A stretch of 64,000 nt of DNA from Alnus glutinosa (Eukaryota > Streptophyta > Magnoliopsida > Fagales > Betulaceae): positions 25,363,501-25,427,500 of the forward strand of contig NC_084899.1 in the NCBI RefSeq assembly GCF_958979055.1, given 5' to 3'. Positions 35,801-47,040 of this stretch are shown piece after piece. How positions within the stretch are numbered: position 1 is the stretch's first letter; every line of letters begins with the position of its first letter. The notes below the pieces were generated by a model. It saw nothing but the letters and a program-made list of their open reading frames with translations, was not told the DNA's origin and did no database searches. Both the position numbers and the translations under genes were made by a program.

Positions 35801-38800
35801 TGATAAGAACCTACTGGAAAGTTCACCAAAGATAGCAAAATAGTTACAAAAAGGAAAAAGGAAAAATGAAGAAGAGTCACAGAAAAATTTATTGCAATAA
35901 CCCATTCATTTTGTTCAAAATAAGAATCATTTCCTGGATAACAAGGGAGATAAATCATTCTCTCTATTTCTGTCCTTCTCTTTTATACAGTGTAGATGCC
36001 ACCCACTTTGTCGTGTATGTTTCATTTATTTATTTATTTTAAAAAACTAATCTAAAGAGTACTTAAATTAGCATAATTTGAAAAAAAAAAAAAATTCAGA
36101 AGTCTGGCATAACAATATAACATTTTTTTTTGATAAGTAAGAGAAGGCATAACAATATAACATGATGTCTTTATCAAAGAATAGCAACACAATCTGTATT
36201 ACTCATTTATAAAAAGTATAGCAACAATCGTGTCCAAATTCCACTTTATAATCCCTCTGAACAAAGCATGAAATTGTATCTTCTCCCACTATCTCTAGTG
36301 TGTAACAACATTCCCCACCCATCCCCAACCCAAATAGGTACGTTATCTAAAACTTCTATAATGATATCTAAATAGCTAAAACACTGTCTTATGTATCAGC
36401 TATTAAAACTGTATTGCTTTTATCCTGGCAAATTCATTTATTCTTGACCCAAGCTTCTCGAGTTGTAAGTATCCATACTCCAACATTGTAGATTGGATTA
36501 TAAAATCTACATTTGACAAGTGTTTCAAGGATAAATTTTGACACTAGGATGTTTTTGACACAGTAAGGCATTTAAGAGTAAATTTTCTGACAACAAATCC
36601 ATATCGCACAATGTGGCTTAAGGTTAACAGAGTAGACTATAAGCATGAGAAATCTCTTACTTTCCTCCAAGTGTCAAACTTAACAATCTGTTCAAGTTCC
36701 ACTTATTTCAACTTACCTGGCAAGAGAAAAAAAGAAATACTTACAGTCTCTTTAGCTGCAGACATTGCAAGAACACCAGCACCCATTTCAACTTCTTGCA
36801 ACCCAACGACAACGATCCCAACATCTGAGGCCACAGAACCTAGCCAGGATATAAGGGAGTCATGAGATGCTCTTCCCTGTCCAACATTCCAAGTACCAGT
36901 CAATATCTTTACATTTTCTATCCTTGTGTATAAAAATTCTTTGCCAGCCAATTCTGAACACAATGGGCTGTCAAGAGGTCCAGGAGATGTGATGTTCCAT
37001 CCACGTATACCACCATGATTAGCCAAAGTGAAAATGTAACCAGCTCCAACAGACATTTCTATCACCGGACTACTGTGAGCTACCCACTCTCCAAGCAGAT
37101 TACCATTGAGGTCCAGTACTTGGACGGTTCCACTTGCATAACCAACCCATATTCGTGGGCCATATGTACAAAAACATTGAACAGCAAAAGAATGGTACTG
37201 AAACTCTTGTATACGATTGCCATTGCCATCCCACTGCACAAGTAAACCACTTGTACACCCAGTCCAAATCATTCCATCTATAGCCAACACCAGTGCATCA
37301 GTTCTCCGATTGTCATCTCCAAAGGCTCCCTTTGCTGCAACTCGACGTACAGCATCTGCTGCTCCCATTATAGCATTACGTGAGCGCTGAAAGAAACCAA
37401 AGGAACTCTGCATCTTTTCTTTCTTTGAACTAGAGACATATTCAGCTGAAAAATCTTGAGCTGATGAAAATTCTACTCGGTTCTCAATCTGACCGTCTGT
37501 ATTGAACACTTTTAGTAACTCCCTTGTGCGAGCATTCCTGCGAAATTACAACTCCCAGAATAAGTTAAATCCATAAACTTATAAAATTTGAACAAATTCA
37601 AAGAGATGAACCAATGCAATGCATGAAATACAAATTATAAAAAGATACATAGGGGGCATCATCTTTAGTCATTCATGTATGTCCTTAATTTTGTGCACAT
37701 ATGGCTTTACAAAATAAGTGTGCGCCACACTGACATAAAGGGCTAATAGCCAAGTGGCATATTGACTGACAGTAATCAATACTCTTCCATCTCAGCTGAC
37801 CATCATTGCCTCTATAAGTGTATATCATGTGTGCTATGAATGGACCCAACAAAGGCCAAAGTTAATAGATGAAATCATATGGTGATGACAGATTTTTCAT
37901 CCGGCATGTTAGTCATGAACTAATTTATCAAACTCAATTCTTCCTCAGGTAAACCCACAATAAACAGTTTCCTCTTGTTTTTCTTGGTTTTTTGGTAATG
38001 ATAGAAAACAAAAAAGATAATTCAAAACATCCACAAGCAAACAAAAGCTATATTGAGGTTGAAACAAAGGAACAATGCTAAAAGTTAAAACATACCACAG
38101 GGCAAATGACAGATAACCAGCACTCCACACTTTTGCTCTAGAATTATCAGATAACAAGTACTTCACATCTGATGTGAATATGTTACTGAAACCATTTACA
38201 TTGAGTTGGCTCCGCAGGTCAATGTACGACCTCTCCAATATCAGAGCGGCCATGTGCCTTTCTTCATTTGTTAGAGAAAGAGCTTTTTCAATAGCTTCCC
38301 ATGGCCATATTTTAATAATACCACCTTCAAAACCCGACCACATGTCACCTGGATGAAACATAAACAAAGTGAGGGAAGCAGAAAGCACGACCACGATTAA
38401 GTTACACAAAAAGTAAAAGAGGTAGAATCAGAACTAGTACTTTTAGTTCACAATCCTCTACTACTTAGGACTACAAGTCCAATATTCTCTGCCTAACTCT
38501 CAGATATCTAGGAGTTGTGTTTTAGTTGGGGTTAGTTGGATCTTTTCAAGTGTTTTAGTTGGGGTAGGAATTGCTACTACAAGAACATCTTCTAGGCCGG
38601 CTTGCAAGGTATGGACCGAGACGAAAGGGCTTGCGTTTGGGTTGTCTCATGCCAAAACCCAGATCCTCCCAGTCGTCGAGTTTCATGCCGGAGACGACGC
38701 TGGTGGCTTCTTCTAGGCTGTGCGAAGACATTCTGCCGGAGTTGATGATGGAGTTTCCCTATGGGGATCCTTTGTGCGAAGACAGACCTAGGGGTGGGTC

Positions 38801-40750
38801 GTCTCTGGTTAAGTCGGCTCCTCCGTTCGTCTTCCCACCTCTGCCGACTGTGGAGATGCCGTCTCCGGTGACTTTGGCTGCTCCTCCGGCGTTGACTGGG
38901 CTTTGGTGTGGTGCAGAGCTCTCTGTCTCAACTATTCCTTCTCTCTCAGGGGCCTCTGAGTTGGGGAAGAAGATTCGTTCTTCCCCCTCCCCCTTGCTGC
39001 AAAGTCACCCTTTTTAGCATTATTACAGGAGGGCTAGGGAGCTCAGGGTAGGGCATTCTGTGTTATGGAATGATGGATTTTTATCAAACTCTTTGGAAGC
39101 CTCGAAGCTGTTCGCAAGACCTGCTCTTTTTAAGGATACGGGTGGAGAGTTTCATGCGAAAAAGAAGATAGAGACTCCAGTAAAACAAGGTCTATTTAGG
39201 AAGGGATTTCTCAATCTTCCCCCAATTGTTTCTGTCCCTCCCGTTTTGCCGCAGGAGGTCAAGAACGTCGGGGTAGCAGGACTTTCTTCTCTGCCGAGTG
39301 GCTACATCATTCCTCGTACCGTTGAGGGAAATGGTTTCCCCCAATCTCGGAATTGGCCTGTCGGTTTTGATCATAACGGGGAGATCGTAGTTTGGGAGGA
39401 GGAAGATGATTATTGGGAGGGATTGCCCTTGGATTGGGCATTGGAAGGGGCTTTTGGGGAGGAGGCCTTGGCAATTAGGGATGCCATGGAAGAAGATTTT
39501 CAACGGGAGAAGATGATTGCAAGGCACACTTGATGTAGGTTTGTGTGCATTGATGGGTGGTGGGTTGTTTAGTATCTTAGTTGGGTTCTATTGTAGTTTG
39601 TTTTGGGGTTTTTCTTCGATTTCGGGGGTTTAGGTTTTGTTGGGTTTTTACGGGTTAACTTTGGTTGTTCCTGTGTATACTTTCTGTGTACCTAGGAGCG
39701 CCTTACGCTTTCATTAATAAAGTTTTCTTACTTATCAAAAAAAAAAAAACATCTTCTTTAGATGTCTCAGAGTGAGAGTGGTATTTGATTAAGTTTCTAT
39801 GTTGAGTTTTCAAGTGATAAGAGCATTGGTCTTAATGGCATTTGCATTAGGTTTAAGGTTCGAATTATCTTGGGTGCAAACAATTCATTGGGGCAAGCCT
39901 ACTGGCGAAGCCAAAGTATTACTCGATTCGTATGGAAGGGGGAGTTTTGTATGAGTCTGAGGTTTACCCGACAGGGGTGGGTACACAAAGTGGCCCTACC
40001 TTGGAGGGGTTCCTCATCATGAAAAAAAAAAAAAAAAAATGTTGAGTATTTGAGTCTTAGTAGGATTTGTATTTCTTTTCCAATAAGAGAACTTCTTGTA
40101 GAATGTCTCAGTAATAATCAAGTCTTCATGTCCAACTAGGAATAGAAGTCCTCGAGTAGTTGTAGTAGGAGTCAAGTGTTACAATTGTATCTCTATTTAA
40201 AGGGTATTTTTGAATAAATTGGCAGAGAAGAACTTATCAAATTAACCTTGTGTTGTGAGGCGAGGTTCTCCTAACCTCAAACTTCCTCTTTTCCATTGTT
40301 CTTATTCCACCATAGGTAAGCTCCGTAGGACGTTGCTTGTACATCACACTATTACATAGTCTATCTCAAAGGCTTATAACAATTTGGTATCAGAGCCAAC
40401 GATGTCGGACTTCTGACTGGATCGTTTGGAGGCAGAGTGAGATTCAACGATGTATGAGATACGGGAGTTAATTGCTGTCATGTGGGATTCATCGTTTTTG
40501 ACTAATCCAACCGATTTGAAGGGATTACAGAGACCGAAGGCCACAATAGTTGTGTGTCGAAGTTTTATCGAGTATGGAGGGCGACCCAAGCGAAGCTTGC
40601 TGCAAGGAAGACACTAGTTGAGAAAGAAGATATCCCACCCCCAAAATGGCCACCACCGAAGTGTTTGAAACGCTTAAGAACCGAAAGTTGTACTCAAGTC
40701 ACTTTTCGCTTTGTGGAATTTGCCCTTGAGGACAATGACATTTTTAGAGA

Positions 40751-40781
<31 letters not shown>

Positions 40782-43700
40782 CAATCATTTACTACTTAGG
40801 ACTAGAAGTCCAATATTCTCTTCCTAACTCTCATATATCTGGGAGTAGTGTTTTAGTTAGGTGAGAGTTGTATTTGATTAAGTTTCTATGTTGAGTCTTC
40901 GAGTCTTAGTAGGATTTGAATTTCTTTTCCAAGAAGAGAACTTCTTGTAGGATGTCTCAATAATATTCAAGTCTTCATGTCCAACTAGGAATAGAAGTCC
41001 TTGAGTAGTTGCAGTAGGAGTCATGTGTTACAATTGTATCTCTATTTAAAGGGTGTCTTTGAATAAATTGATAGAGAAAAATTTATCAAATCAATCGTGT
41101 GTTCTGAGGCATAGTCCTCTTAACCTCAAACTTCTACTTTTCCATTGTTCTTATTCCACCATAGGTAAGCTCTGCAGGACCGATCCTGCAAGTTTGCCAC
41201 TACATCGCCTTGTAAAACAGTCTATCTCAAAGGCTTGTGAGCCAGGTTGCCAATCAACCTTAGGTCCAAATACATCAGACCTCTGAATTGATTGTTTGCA
41301 GTTAAAGGTGAAGTGTTTAGAGCTATAGTTGTTCATTCAAGGGCTAACCATGGAGCGAATGAAGAAAAAATTATAAGAAATGATGGGGGAAATCAAAGAA
41401 GTGTCAGATGTAAAAAAAAATAAAAAAAATTGGAGTCCAATGCTCTCAACATCCACCAACAAAACTGTCAAAAACACCCAACAACCCGCCCCACCACGTT
41501 GAAAACCATCACCACAAACATTGAACTTCCCACACCAATCCACCTTGTCTCCCAAGCAACCAAAACTCAAAGGCTTCAAATGGCACTGGTTAACACCAAA
41601 GGAGCACCACTTGTCATGGCCAAACCATCGTTCTTGAACAAAACGACGCAGATCCGGCCGCCCTACTGTGATACGCCACCACCTTGGGCGGCCATATATG
41701 CACGAATCCTACGACTCCATCATCGAGGAGCCACACCGATCGTGAAGTAGCTCAGGTTACAGATCCATTCACCTAACCACCATTGTGTACCACTGTCTGC
41801 ATAGAGGCCACTCGTGAAGGAGGAATCGAATCCACGAGGTGAATGCCCGCCTAGGAAGCAAATAAGGAGCATAGATCCAATGACAAAGAAAGGTAAGGGG
41901 AAGAAAAATGAAGGGAAAAAACAAAGAAACGAAAGAAAAAAAAAAAAGATGACAGCTGCAACAAAGAAGAATCTCACAGCTAGCATCGAACACGATGCAA
42001 ATACCTCCAAAATTCGTGAACATTAGCTATTTTAATTTCAGCAGAGAGGAATTGACTACAAGAAAGCCAAGGTTGCTATGATATATGGGTTTACAGGGAT
42101 GTGTTTAATGAGCTTCCAGACGAATTTGGTTTGTGAATCAACTTATGAGCTTGAAGGATCAGTGGGCTTCCTAGGGTCACCATCTCAGAGGATGATTTTC
42201 TAGGAAAGCTTGGAAGATTGCCAAATACAGTTCCAATTTTGCTCTTGAGGACAAAGGAAATTTTGAAGGGGTGGGAGTTGTTACAATGTAAAATTAAGGA
42301 TGAAGCCAGGATTGCATGGTCTTGCATGAAAGGACATGTTTAACTCAAAGGATTCTCAAAGCTTATTCAAAGGACACTTTTGCTATGGCCAGGGGCGGAG
42401 CCAGCATCTGCAACTTGGGGGGGAGGGGGGGGGCAAATTGAAAAAATAAAATTTGGGAGGGCCAAAATTAGAAAAAATAAAAAAAATTAGGGGTAAAATT
42501 TTAAATTTTTTGGAAGAACCTTGGGGCTTGGGGGGGCCAGCCCCCCCCAAAGCTCCTTAGTGGCTCCGCTATGGCTTATCACAAGAGCTTATTCAAAAGA
42601 CACATTTTTATGTATCGAGTTTGGTATGGGATGCGATTATCCAGGAGACCAAGTGCAGCCCATGTCAAGTTCAACTTCCTCTAGAGATATTCAAATAATT
42701 GTTACAGTTGTATTTTATTTATTATTCTTATAATTTTTTTTATCTTTAGCCAATAGTTATCATTACCAATTATTATGTTTTCGTTATTGATTGTAGTTTG
42801 AATTGTTAGGTCCTGAGGACAAGGTCCATTTAAAGTGGGAATGAATGTTACAAGCGGATTAGGATTAGAAATTGTGTTAGATTAAGATTTCATTTAATAG
42901 GTTATTTTAAAATCGGGATTAGGATTAATTAGGATCAATTTGAGTGTCATCTTATTGTAGCCTATTTAAGGCCTATTTCGGTTGTTAATAAAATTATCAT
43001 AGAAGTTTATTTTCAAACATGAGTTTGAAGGAGGCCTAGCTTACCTCTAATAACTTATCCAAATTATCTCGTTACATATTAGTTTTGTAACATGCATACT
43101 CTTTGTGAAGGCAGGGGACGACAACCTATTAATAGAACACAAGGGCATTCACTCAAGTACGCCTCCTTAACCTTACAATCACTCTGCCAAAATTTCCTCT
43201 TACCTTTCCTAAACTGACTTGAGTATCTGGGCAGTCTCGCCGGATCCTCTTGCGAACCCTCTAACCTCCTCCTTCTCTTGCAAATCCTCCCCCTCGTGAG
43301 GGGTGCGCAGTCACTGTACTAACACTCTCCAATTTCTTCTAATATATTAAATCTAAAAACTATTTCAGTAGGTTGTGCACGTACATTAATCACTTCCACC
43401 ACAGTTGTTAGTGTTCTTACCCTATTTAACATTTCCAAGACAATCATTTCATTTCTTATAATAAAAGCACTTTCACTCGGGCGATTAATCAAACAGAGCA
43501 CAGACATACCACAAGACGAGATGACCAATGAAAGAACCGGCCCCCGATGAGCCTGCCAAGACAAGCCCTCCTTAAAACGCTTCCCTCGGTCGCCGTTCTG
43601 ATCCAGCATCGTCATCTTCCAGCACCTGATCCTCCCATCCCTGTGCCCACTCCACACCACTCCGCTCGCCTCATCCCCAACCAAACACATGGCAGGCGAA

Positions 43701-44257
43701 GTCGACGCCGACTCCCGAAACGGCGCCGTATACTCATCCCCAGTCTTGAGGTCTCCAATCCCGGGCTCGTACAAGTCCTTAAAGTCCCAGACCCTAACCC
43801 CGCACTCGCTCGCCGCCCACAATTGGGAGTCCGTGGCCGTAATGGTTCTCAAGAAGCAGGCAATCTGGGATTCTCTAAGCGGGTGGGACCGGAGCTCCAG
43901 GCATGGCGGACGACCCGGGTGGACGGCGGAGCGGACGGGGAGCTTGAAGATACCTGTGCCACCGCCCTTGGCGACGAATTCGGCGAGGGAAGAGCGCTCG
44001 TTTTGGGGGCTGGAGGCGTTGTTGGAGAGCTTGCGGTCGAGGAATTGGAGCATGTACTCAAGGCGCTTGGACGTGGACTCAATGGACTTGGAAGACACGG
44101 AGTCGTATAGGGTTTCGTCGTTTTCGCCGTCGTCGGAGGAGGAGGAGTGGAAGTACCGATCGACGTATGTTGGCGGCGGCGGCGGCTGGTTGAGAGGGGA
44201 AGAAGAAGAAGTAGTAGTGCAGAAGACGTCGTCTAGGTCGATGAGAGGTGGATCCAT
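31560..44257 (-). CDS. FRA3-like (5PTase12-15 group): WD40 / type II inositol polyphosphate 5-phosphatase
   Basis: Eleven minus-strand exons give 1106 aa: 44257-43510, 38348-38096, 37537-36745, 35768-35644, 35192-35108, 34447-34282, 34179-34139, 34032-33765, 33353-33230, 32755-32395, 31916-31560. All introns are GT-AG and in phase. The N-terminal half is a WD40 propeller ([70 protein letters not shown]; about residues 130-530). The IPPc phosphatase domain follows ([10 protein letters not shown] about 545, [35 protein letters not shown] about 760, PAWCDRILY about 837, [10 protein letters not shown] about 875). These enzymes remove the 5-phosphate from phosphoinositides or soluble inositol phosphates; Arabidopsis FRA3 affects fibre cell walls and actin. 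Start chosen as the first ATG ([10 protein letters not shown]), giving close to the FRA3 length. Intron 1 (43509-38349) is 5.2 kb, filled with retroelements. Which paralogue of the four it is cannot be decided here. Confidence 0.95.
32869..32891. repeat. (AG)n microsatellite in the 5-phosphatase intron
   Basis: About eleven AG units between exons 33353-33230 and 32755-32395. Confidence 0.8.
33080..33118 (+). repeat. Micro LINE-tail insertion in a 5-phosphatase intron
   Basis: ATGGTATTG occurs at 33081-33089 and 33110-33118. Between them is TACTTATC followed by an A run. Only about eight non-A bases of the LINE end are present; the duplication could be one to three bases longer, hidden in the A run. 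Confidence 0.75.
36106..36163 (-). repeat. Micro LINE-tail insertion with perfect 18-bp duplication
   Basis: GGCATAACAATATAACAT occurs at 36106-36123 and 36146-36163. The 22 bp between them read, on the minus strand, TTCTCTTACTTATCA followed by A. It lies in the 5-phosphatase intron between exons 37537-36745 and 35768-35644. Confidence 0.87.
38584..39757 (+). mobile_element. Internally deleted LINE with 10-bp duplication
   Basis: Body 38594-39747; AACATCTTCT at 38584-38593 and 39748-39757. It encodes one frame of about 320 codons, interrupted by a TAG at 39015-39017, with an acidic end ([19 protein letters not shown], then [14 protein letters not shown]). I take this for a LINE ORF1 region; the identity is tentative. 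It passes straight into a LINE-like 3' UTR ending TTCTTACTTATC plus A. Reverse transcriptase is absent, so the source was a deleted or non-autonomous LINE. The 3' end matches the micro-insertions listed elsewhere. Confidence 0.8.
39799..40055 (+). mobile_element. tRNA-derived SINE
   Basis: Body 39816-40038 (223 bp) with an A18 tail. The flanking repeat ATGTTGAGTTTTCAAGT / ATGTTGAGTATTTGAGT (39799-39815, 40039-40055) has three mismatches. GGTTCGAATTAT near 39857 fits a polymerase III B box. Copy B of the host LTR lacks it, which confirms an insertion. Confidence 0.78.
40399..40778 (+). other. Short internal region and 28-G polypurine run
   Basis: Only about 380 bp separate the primer site from LTR copy B, as in TRIM or deleted elements. 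It ends TTGAGGACAATGACA and an uninterrupted run of 28 G at 40751-40778, the probable polypurine tract. Confidence 0.7.
40779..41238 (+). repeat. LTR copy B
   Basis: From TTACAATCATTTACTACTTAGG to about AAGGCTTGT. Aligns with copy A throughout, with scattered substitutions, and is free of the nested LINE and SINE. Confidence 0.8.
41239..42282 (+). other. Second internal region of the LTR tandem
   Basis: Its start (CATCAGACCTCTGAATTGATTG) resembles the start of the first internal region. Its end (TGCTCTTGAGGACAAAGG, then GAAGGGGTGGGAG) resembles that region's end and polypurine tract. The arrangement is thus LTR-internal-LTR-internal. No intact coding frame; the frames present are short. Confidence 0.6.
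42383..42571. mobile_element. hAT-like MITE with eroded right end
   Basis: Left end CAGGGGCGGAGCCAGC at about 42390; right end GTGGCTCCG at about 42560. GCTATGG lies on both sides. The right terminus seems to have lost the final CCCCTG. Confidence 0.6.
42808..43090 (+). repeat. Truncated LTR of another Ty3-like element
   Basis: TCCTGAGGACAAGGTCCATTTAAAG is the kind of sequence seen at a gypsy polyprotein end. It is followed by TGTTACAAGCGGATTAGG, an LTR-like start. Only part is present and no partner LTR was found. Confidence 0.4.
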
Positions 44258-44740
44258 GACAGTAGAAGCGAGAGAAAGAAGGGTGAAGAAATCGAGAGGG
44301 TGTTTTTGCCGTTGTGCTGCGACTTTCACTTTGGGATTCAGATATTCAGACAAGAGAGTGATGACCGGTTGGTTAGTTGGCTAAGCGGTTACGATAAGAG
44401 ACGTGGCTGTGAGCAGGTCGTGAGCAGGTGCGTGACTCATCTTTTTACGTATATTTCATGTGGGAGGTGTTATTCTTAAGTAACATTATCTTATATTAAT
44501 TGTATATCAAGATTTATTAGGTATAAGATCATGTATATGAAACTCATATAAATGGGATCTATATGCATAGGTACACATTGGGTATGAGACCATGTATATG
44601 AAACCACATGTATAGGTCCCACACCTTATGCATCTTGGTGTAAAATTAATGTATGGTAATATGACGTAGAAAAATTATTTTTCTTATATATATATATTTT
44701 ACAACGTGATGGTCATGTCTTAACGTTTGATATTGAGACA
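44258..44740. other. 5' flank of the 5-phosphatase gene
   Basis: Presumed 5' UTR and promoter for the minus-strand gene; AT-rich beyond 44460. No named motif supported. Confidence 0.45.
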
Positions 44741-44743
44741 CCG

Positions 44744-45046
44744 GGGGTGTTTGCCAAGTGACATTACAGTACACAGTAATGCATGTACTGTTCATGTACT
44801 TTTTTTTTTTTTTTTAATACCAATCAACATCAAAATATTTTCATTTTTTTTTTCACTTTTTATATCATATTAATAATTTTTTATTACTATTCAAATAAAA
44901 AAACTCACTACAATACAAAATTTTTTCACTTTTTTATACAAATTATTTTTATTTTATATCACATCATCACTTTTTACTAATTTCAAAATTAATAACTCAC
45001 TACTCTGTTCTGTTCTGTTTTGTAATGTCACTTGGCAGACAAGGCC
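44744..45046. mobile_element. MITE with CCAAGTGACATTAC inverted ends
   Basis: TTTGCCAAGTGACATTACAG on the left is matched by TGTAATGTCACTTGGCAGAC on the right. The interior is AT-rich. No clean target duplication could be placed. Confidence 0.65.
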
Positions 45047-45102
45047 ACCGTTATGTTGACGTATCTTAGTTATTAGCATTTTTTGTTTTTGATTTTGTTT
45101 TT

Positions 45103-45159
45103 AAGTATTAGCATTTGCTCAAAAAAAAAAAAAAAAAAAAAAAAGTATTAGCATTTGCT
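45103..45159 (+). repeat. Poly(A)-only insertion with 17-bp duplication
   Basis: AAGTATTAGCATTTGCT occurs at 45103-45119 and 45143-45159. Between them is one C and 22 A. This looks like a retrotransposition event from which only the tail remains. Confidence 0.75.
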
Positions 45160-45628
45160 TCTTATTACACGAGTCAAAGGGCTATATCAATACTTGACAA
45201 AATTTGTAAAGAGCAAGGCTATATATTACTCTTCTATTAATAATTATTTTATAATATTGATGTAATTTTAATTAATTGTTATGTTTTTGTAATAAATTTT
45301 TGTTTAATGTTGTTGTCTTGTTGGTATTGTCACATTAATGTTATAAGATTAAAATGTAGTTTTTAACTTTATTTATTTGTTAAAAATCACACACATTAAA
45401 AAAAAAAAAAAAACTGTAGCCTAACTTGAACCTAATATTTGATATTTCTGCCAATTCTTTCTTTACAAATTACAAATGAAAAATATATTGGTTTTCGAAA
45501 TTAACTCGTCATTTTAGAAGGGAATTCTATATAGTAATGATGATCGTGATGGGATTGAACAGAGAATTTGAGCTGGAGATGTTGCTGGTGAAGTAGAGTG
45601 CAACGATTGATTACTGGACAATTGAAGT

Positions 45629-45733
45629 ATGGCTGCAACAAGCTTTTGCGATCCACTTTGGCCTAACGAGCTTTTTTCTCGTGAATTTTGGTCAACTACG
45701 ATCACGTTTGTAGGTAGAGTTAGGTGCGAGTGA
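45629..45733 (+). other. Small open frame, doubtful gene
   Basis: A 34-aa frame (FCDPLWPNELFSREFW near its start) lies in an otherwise structureless stretch. The composition looks protein-like, but length and lack of context make this weak; it could be a decayed exon. Confidence 0.2.
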
Positions 45734-46101
45734 CGCCTCAAGAGCCAACAAAACTCTCTCTCCCCCTCTCTCTCTCTCTGGACGGCGGTCCAACTCCTTA
45801 AGGGATAATATATTCCATTCATATAAATAATAAGAATAATAATAATATAATGGACACCACCGAAAGGAACAAAATATGAGGTACATCATTCCAATTCTCC
45901 ATCCATTAATATTCCACCCTTTTCGAAAGGGTGGCAGAGTTTCAATGTTGGGGTAGGCTCTAAGTTGGACAAGTGCTTTAATTAAATAATATCTGTTTCA
46001 ATATTCCCATGATTCCAAATGAATCCGTGACCATGTTTTAGAGGGTATTTAATGAATTAAATTTTTCTATAGATATTTATTTCTCCAAATGGACAAAGAT
46101 T

Positions 46102-46561
46102 TTTTTAAAAGGGATAATTACAGTATCGATCTGGCCTAAATTACAAATTACTCCATATGGTACAAAAAGTTCATAGAGGGTCCCTGTAGTAAACTATAAT
46201 TACGAATCACTCCCTGAACCCGTTTTCCACCTATCAAATTAACAGATGCCACATCATATTCAATAAGAAATCGACACGTGTCTATTACAATAAAAAAATA
46301 TGAATAAATAAAACTTAAAAAAAAAAAAAATAGCAAAGGGGTGGCTACTGAGGGTGGCCCGGCCACGTATCGATTTCCTATTAGGTATGACGTGACAAAT
46401 TAACAGAATCTGTTAACTTGGTGGATGAAAAATGGATTCAGGAAGTAATTCACAATTATAGTTTATCACATGGACCCTCTATGGACTTTTTGTACCACAT
46501 GGAGTGATTTGTAATTTAAGCCAACCCCAATGACTAGTGGTGTAATTATCCCTTTTTAAAA
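46102..46561. mobile_element. Mutator-like MITE with about 170-bp arms and perfect 9-bp duplication
   Basis: Body 46111-46552; TTTTTAAAA at 46102-46110 and 46553-46561. The ends GGGATAATTAC and GTAATTATCCC begin long inverted arms (for example GGTACAAAAAGTTCATAGAG left, CTCTATGGACTTTTTGTACC right). The centre contains a GGTGGC...GGCCACG palindrome. No transposase. Confidence 0.9.
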
Positions 46562-47040
46562 TTGGGTTGTATGAAGTTTCTTCAATCCAATCTATAAAAA
46601 TACTATGTGTTCTTTTGCATGTGAGAAACACGTGTCTTTTTTAATTACAAAGACAAAGTTGAAAGAGAATTTATTAAAAAATGTATTTTCTTTTACAACT
46701 ATAAAATAATGACAAGGCATGCATGGGTGAAGTAATTATGAGATTTGCATGTAGCATATGAGTTTGTTTAAGCAAGTTAATGATATATTGTCTTTGTGTG
46801 AGCAAGAGGCCCTTAAGGTGTTTTATATATCATGGGCCTCAACATTCACAGTCTAATTCATCCACTGTGGTTGATGCTTTGATTTTCTCTCACATATTAG
46901 ATTTTGCAGTAAAACGAGTTGGGGATCTGTATTATTTTTATGTAGAGGTGAAAATGCGGGTGGATAATAATCGCCCGCATATGCTATTCACATCTAACAG
47001 TTATCTGCACATGTGGATACGGATAACAAAAACCAATATT

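Larger units (their letters stand above)
38447..40381 (+). repeat. LTR copy A of a short LTR element, with nested LINE and SINE
   Basis: From about 38447 (CAATCCTCTACTACTTAGG) to AAGGCTTATAACA at 40381 the sequence matches copy B (40779-41238) once the LINE (38594-39747) and SINE (39816-40038) are removed. It is followed by a tRNA-Met type primer site, TTTGGTATCAGAGCCA (40383-40398). It lies antisense in intron 1 of the 5-phosphatase gene. Confidence 0.8.

Noticed and set aside
39816..40038. Possible tRNA gene because of the B-box-like GGTTCGAAT
   Set aside because: No cloverleaf could be drawn, and the A tail and target duplication show it is a SINE.
43547..44384. Plus-strand frames of 187 and 231 codons
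   Set aside because: They are shadows of the first exon of the minus-strand 5-phosphatase gene.
45514..45822. Minus-strand frame of 102 codons
   Set aside because: Contains a translated CT repeat, no domain, no splice context.
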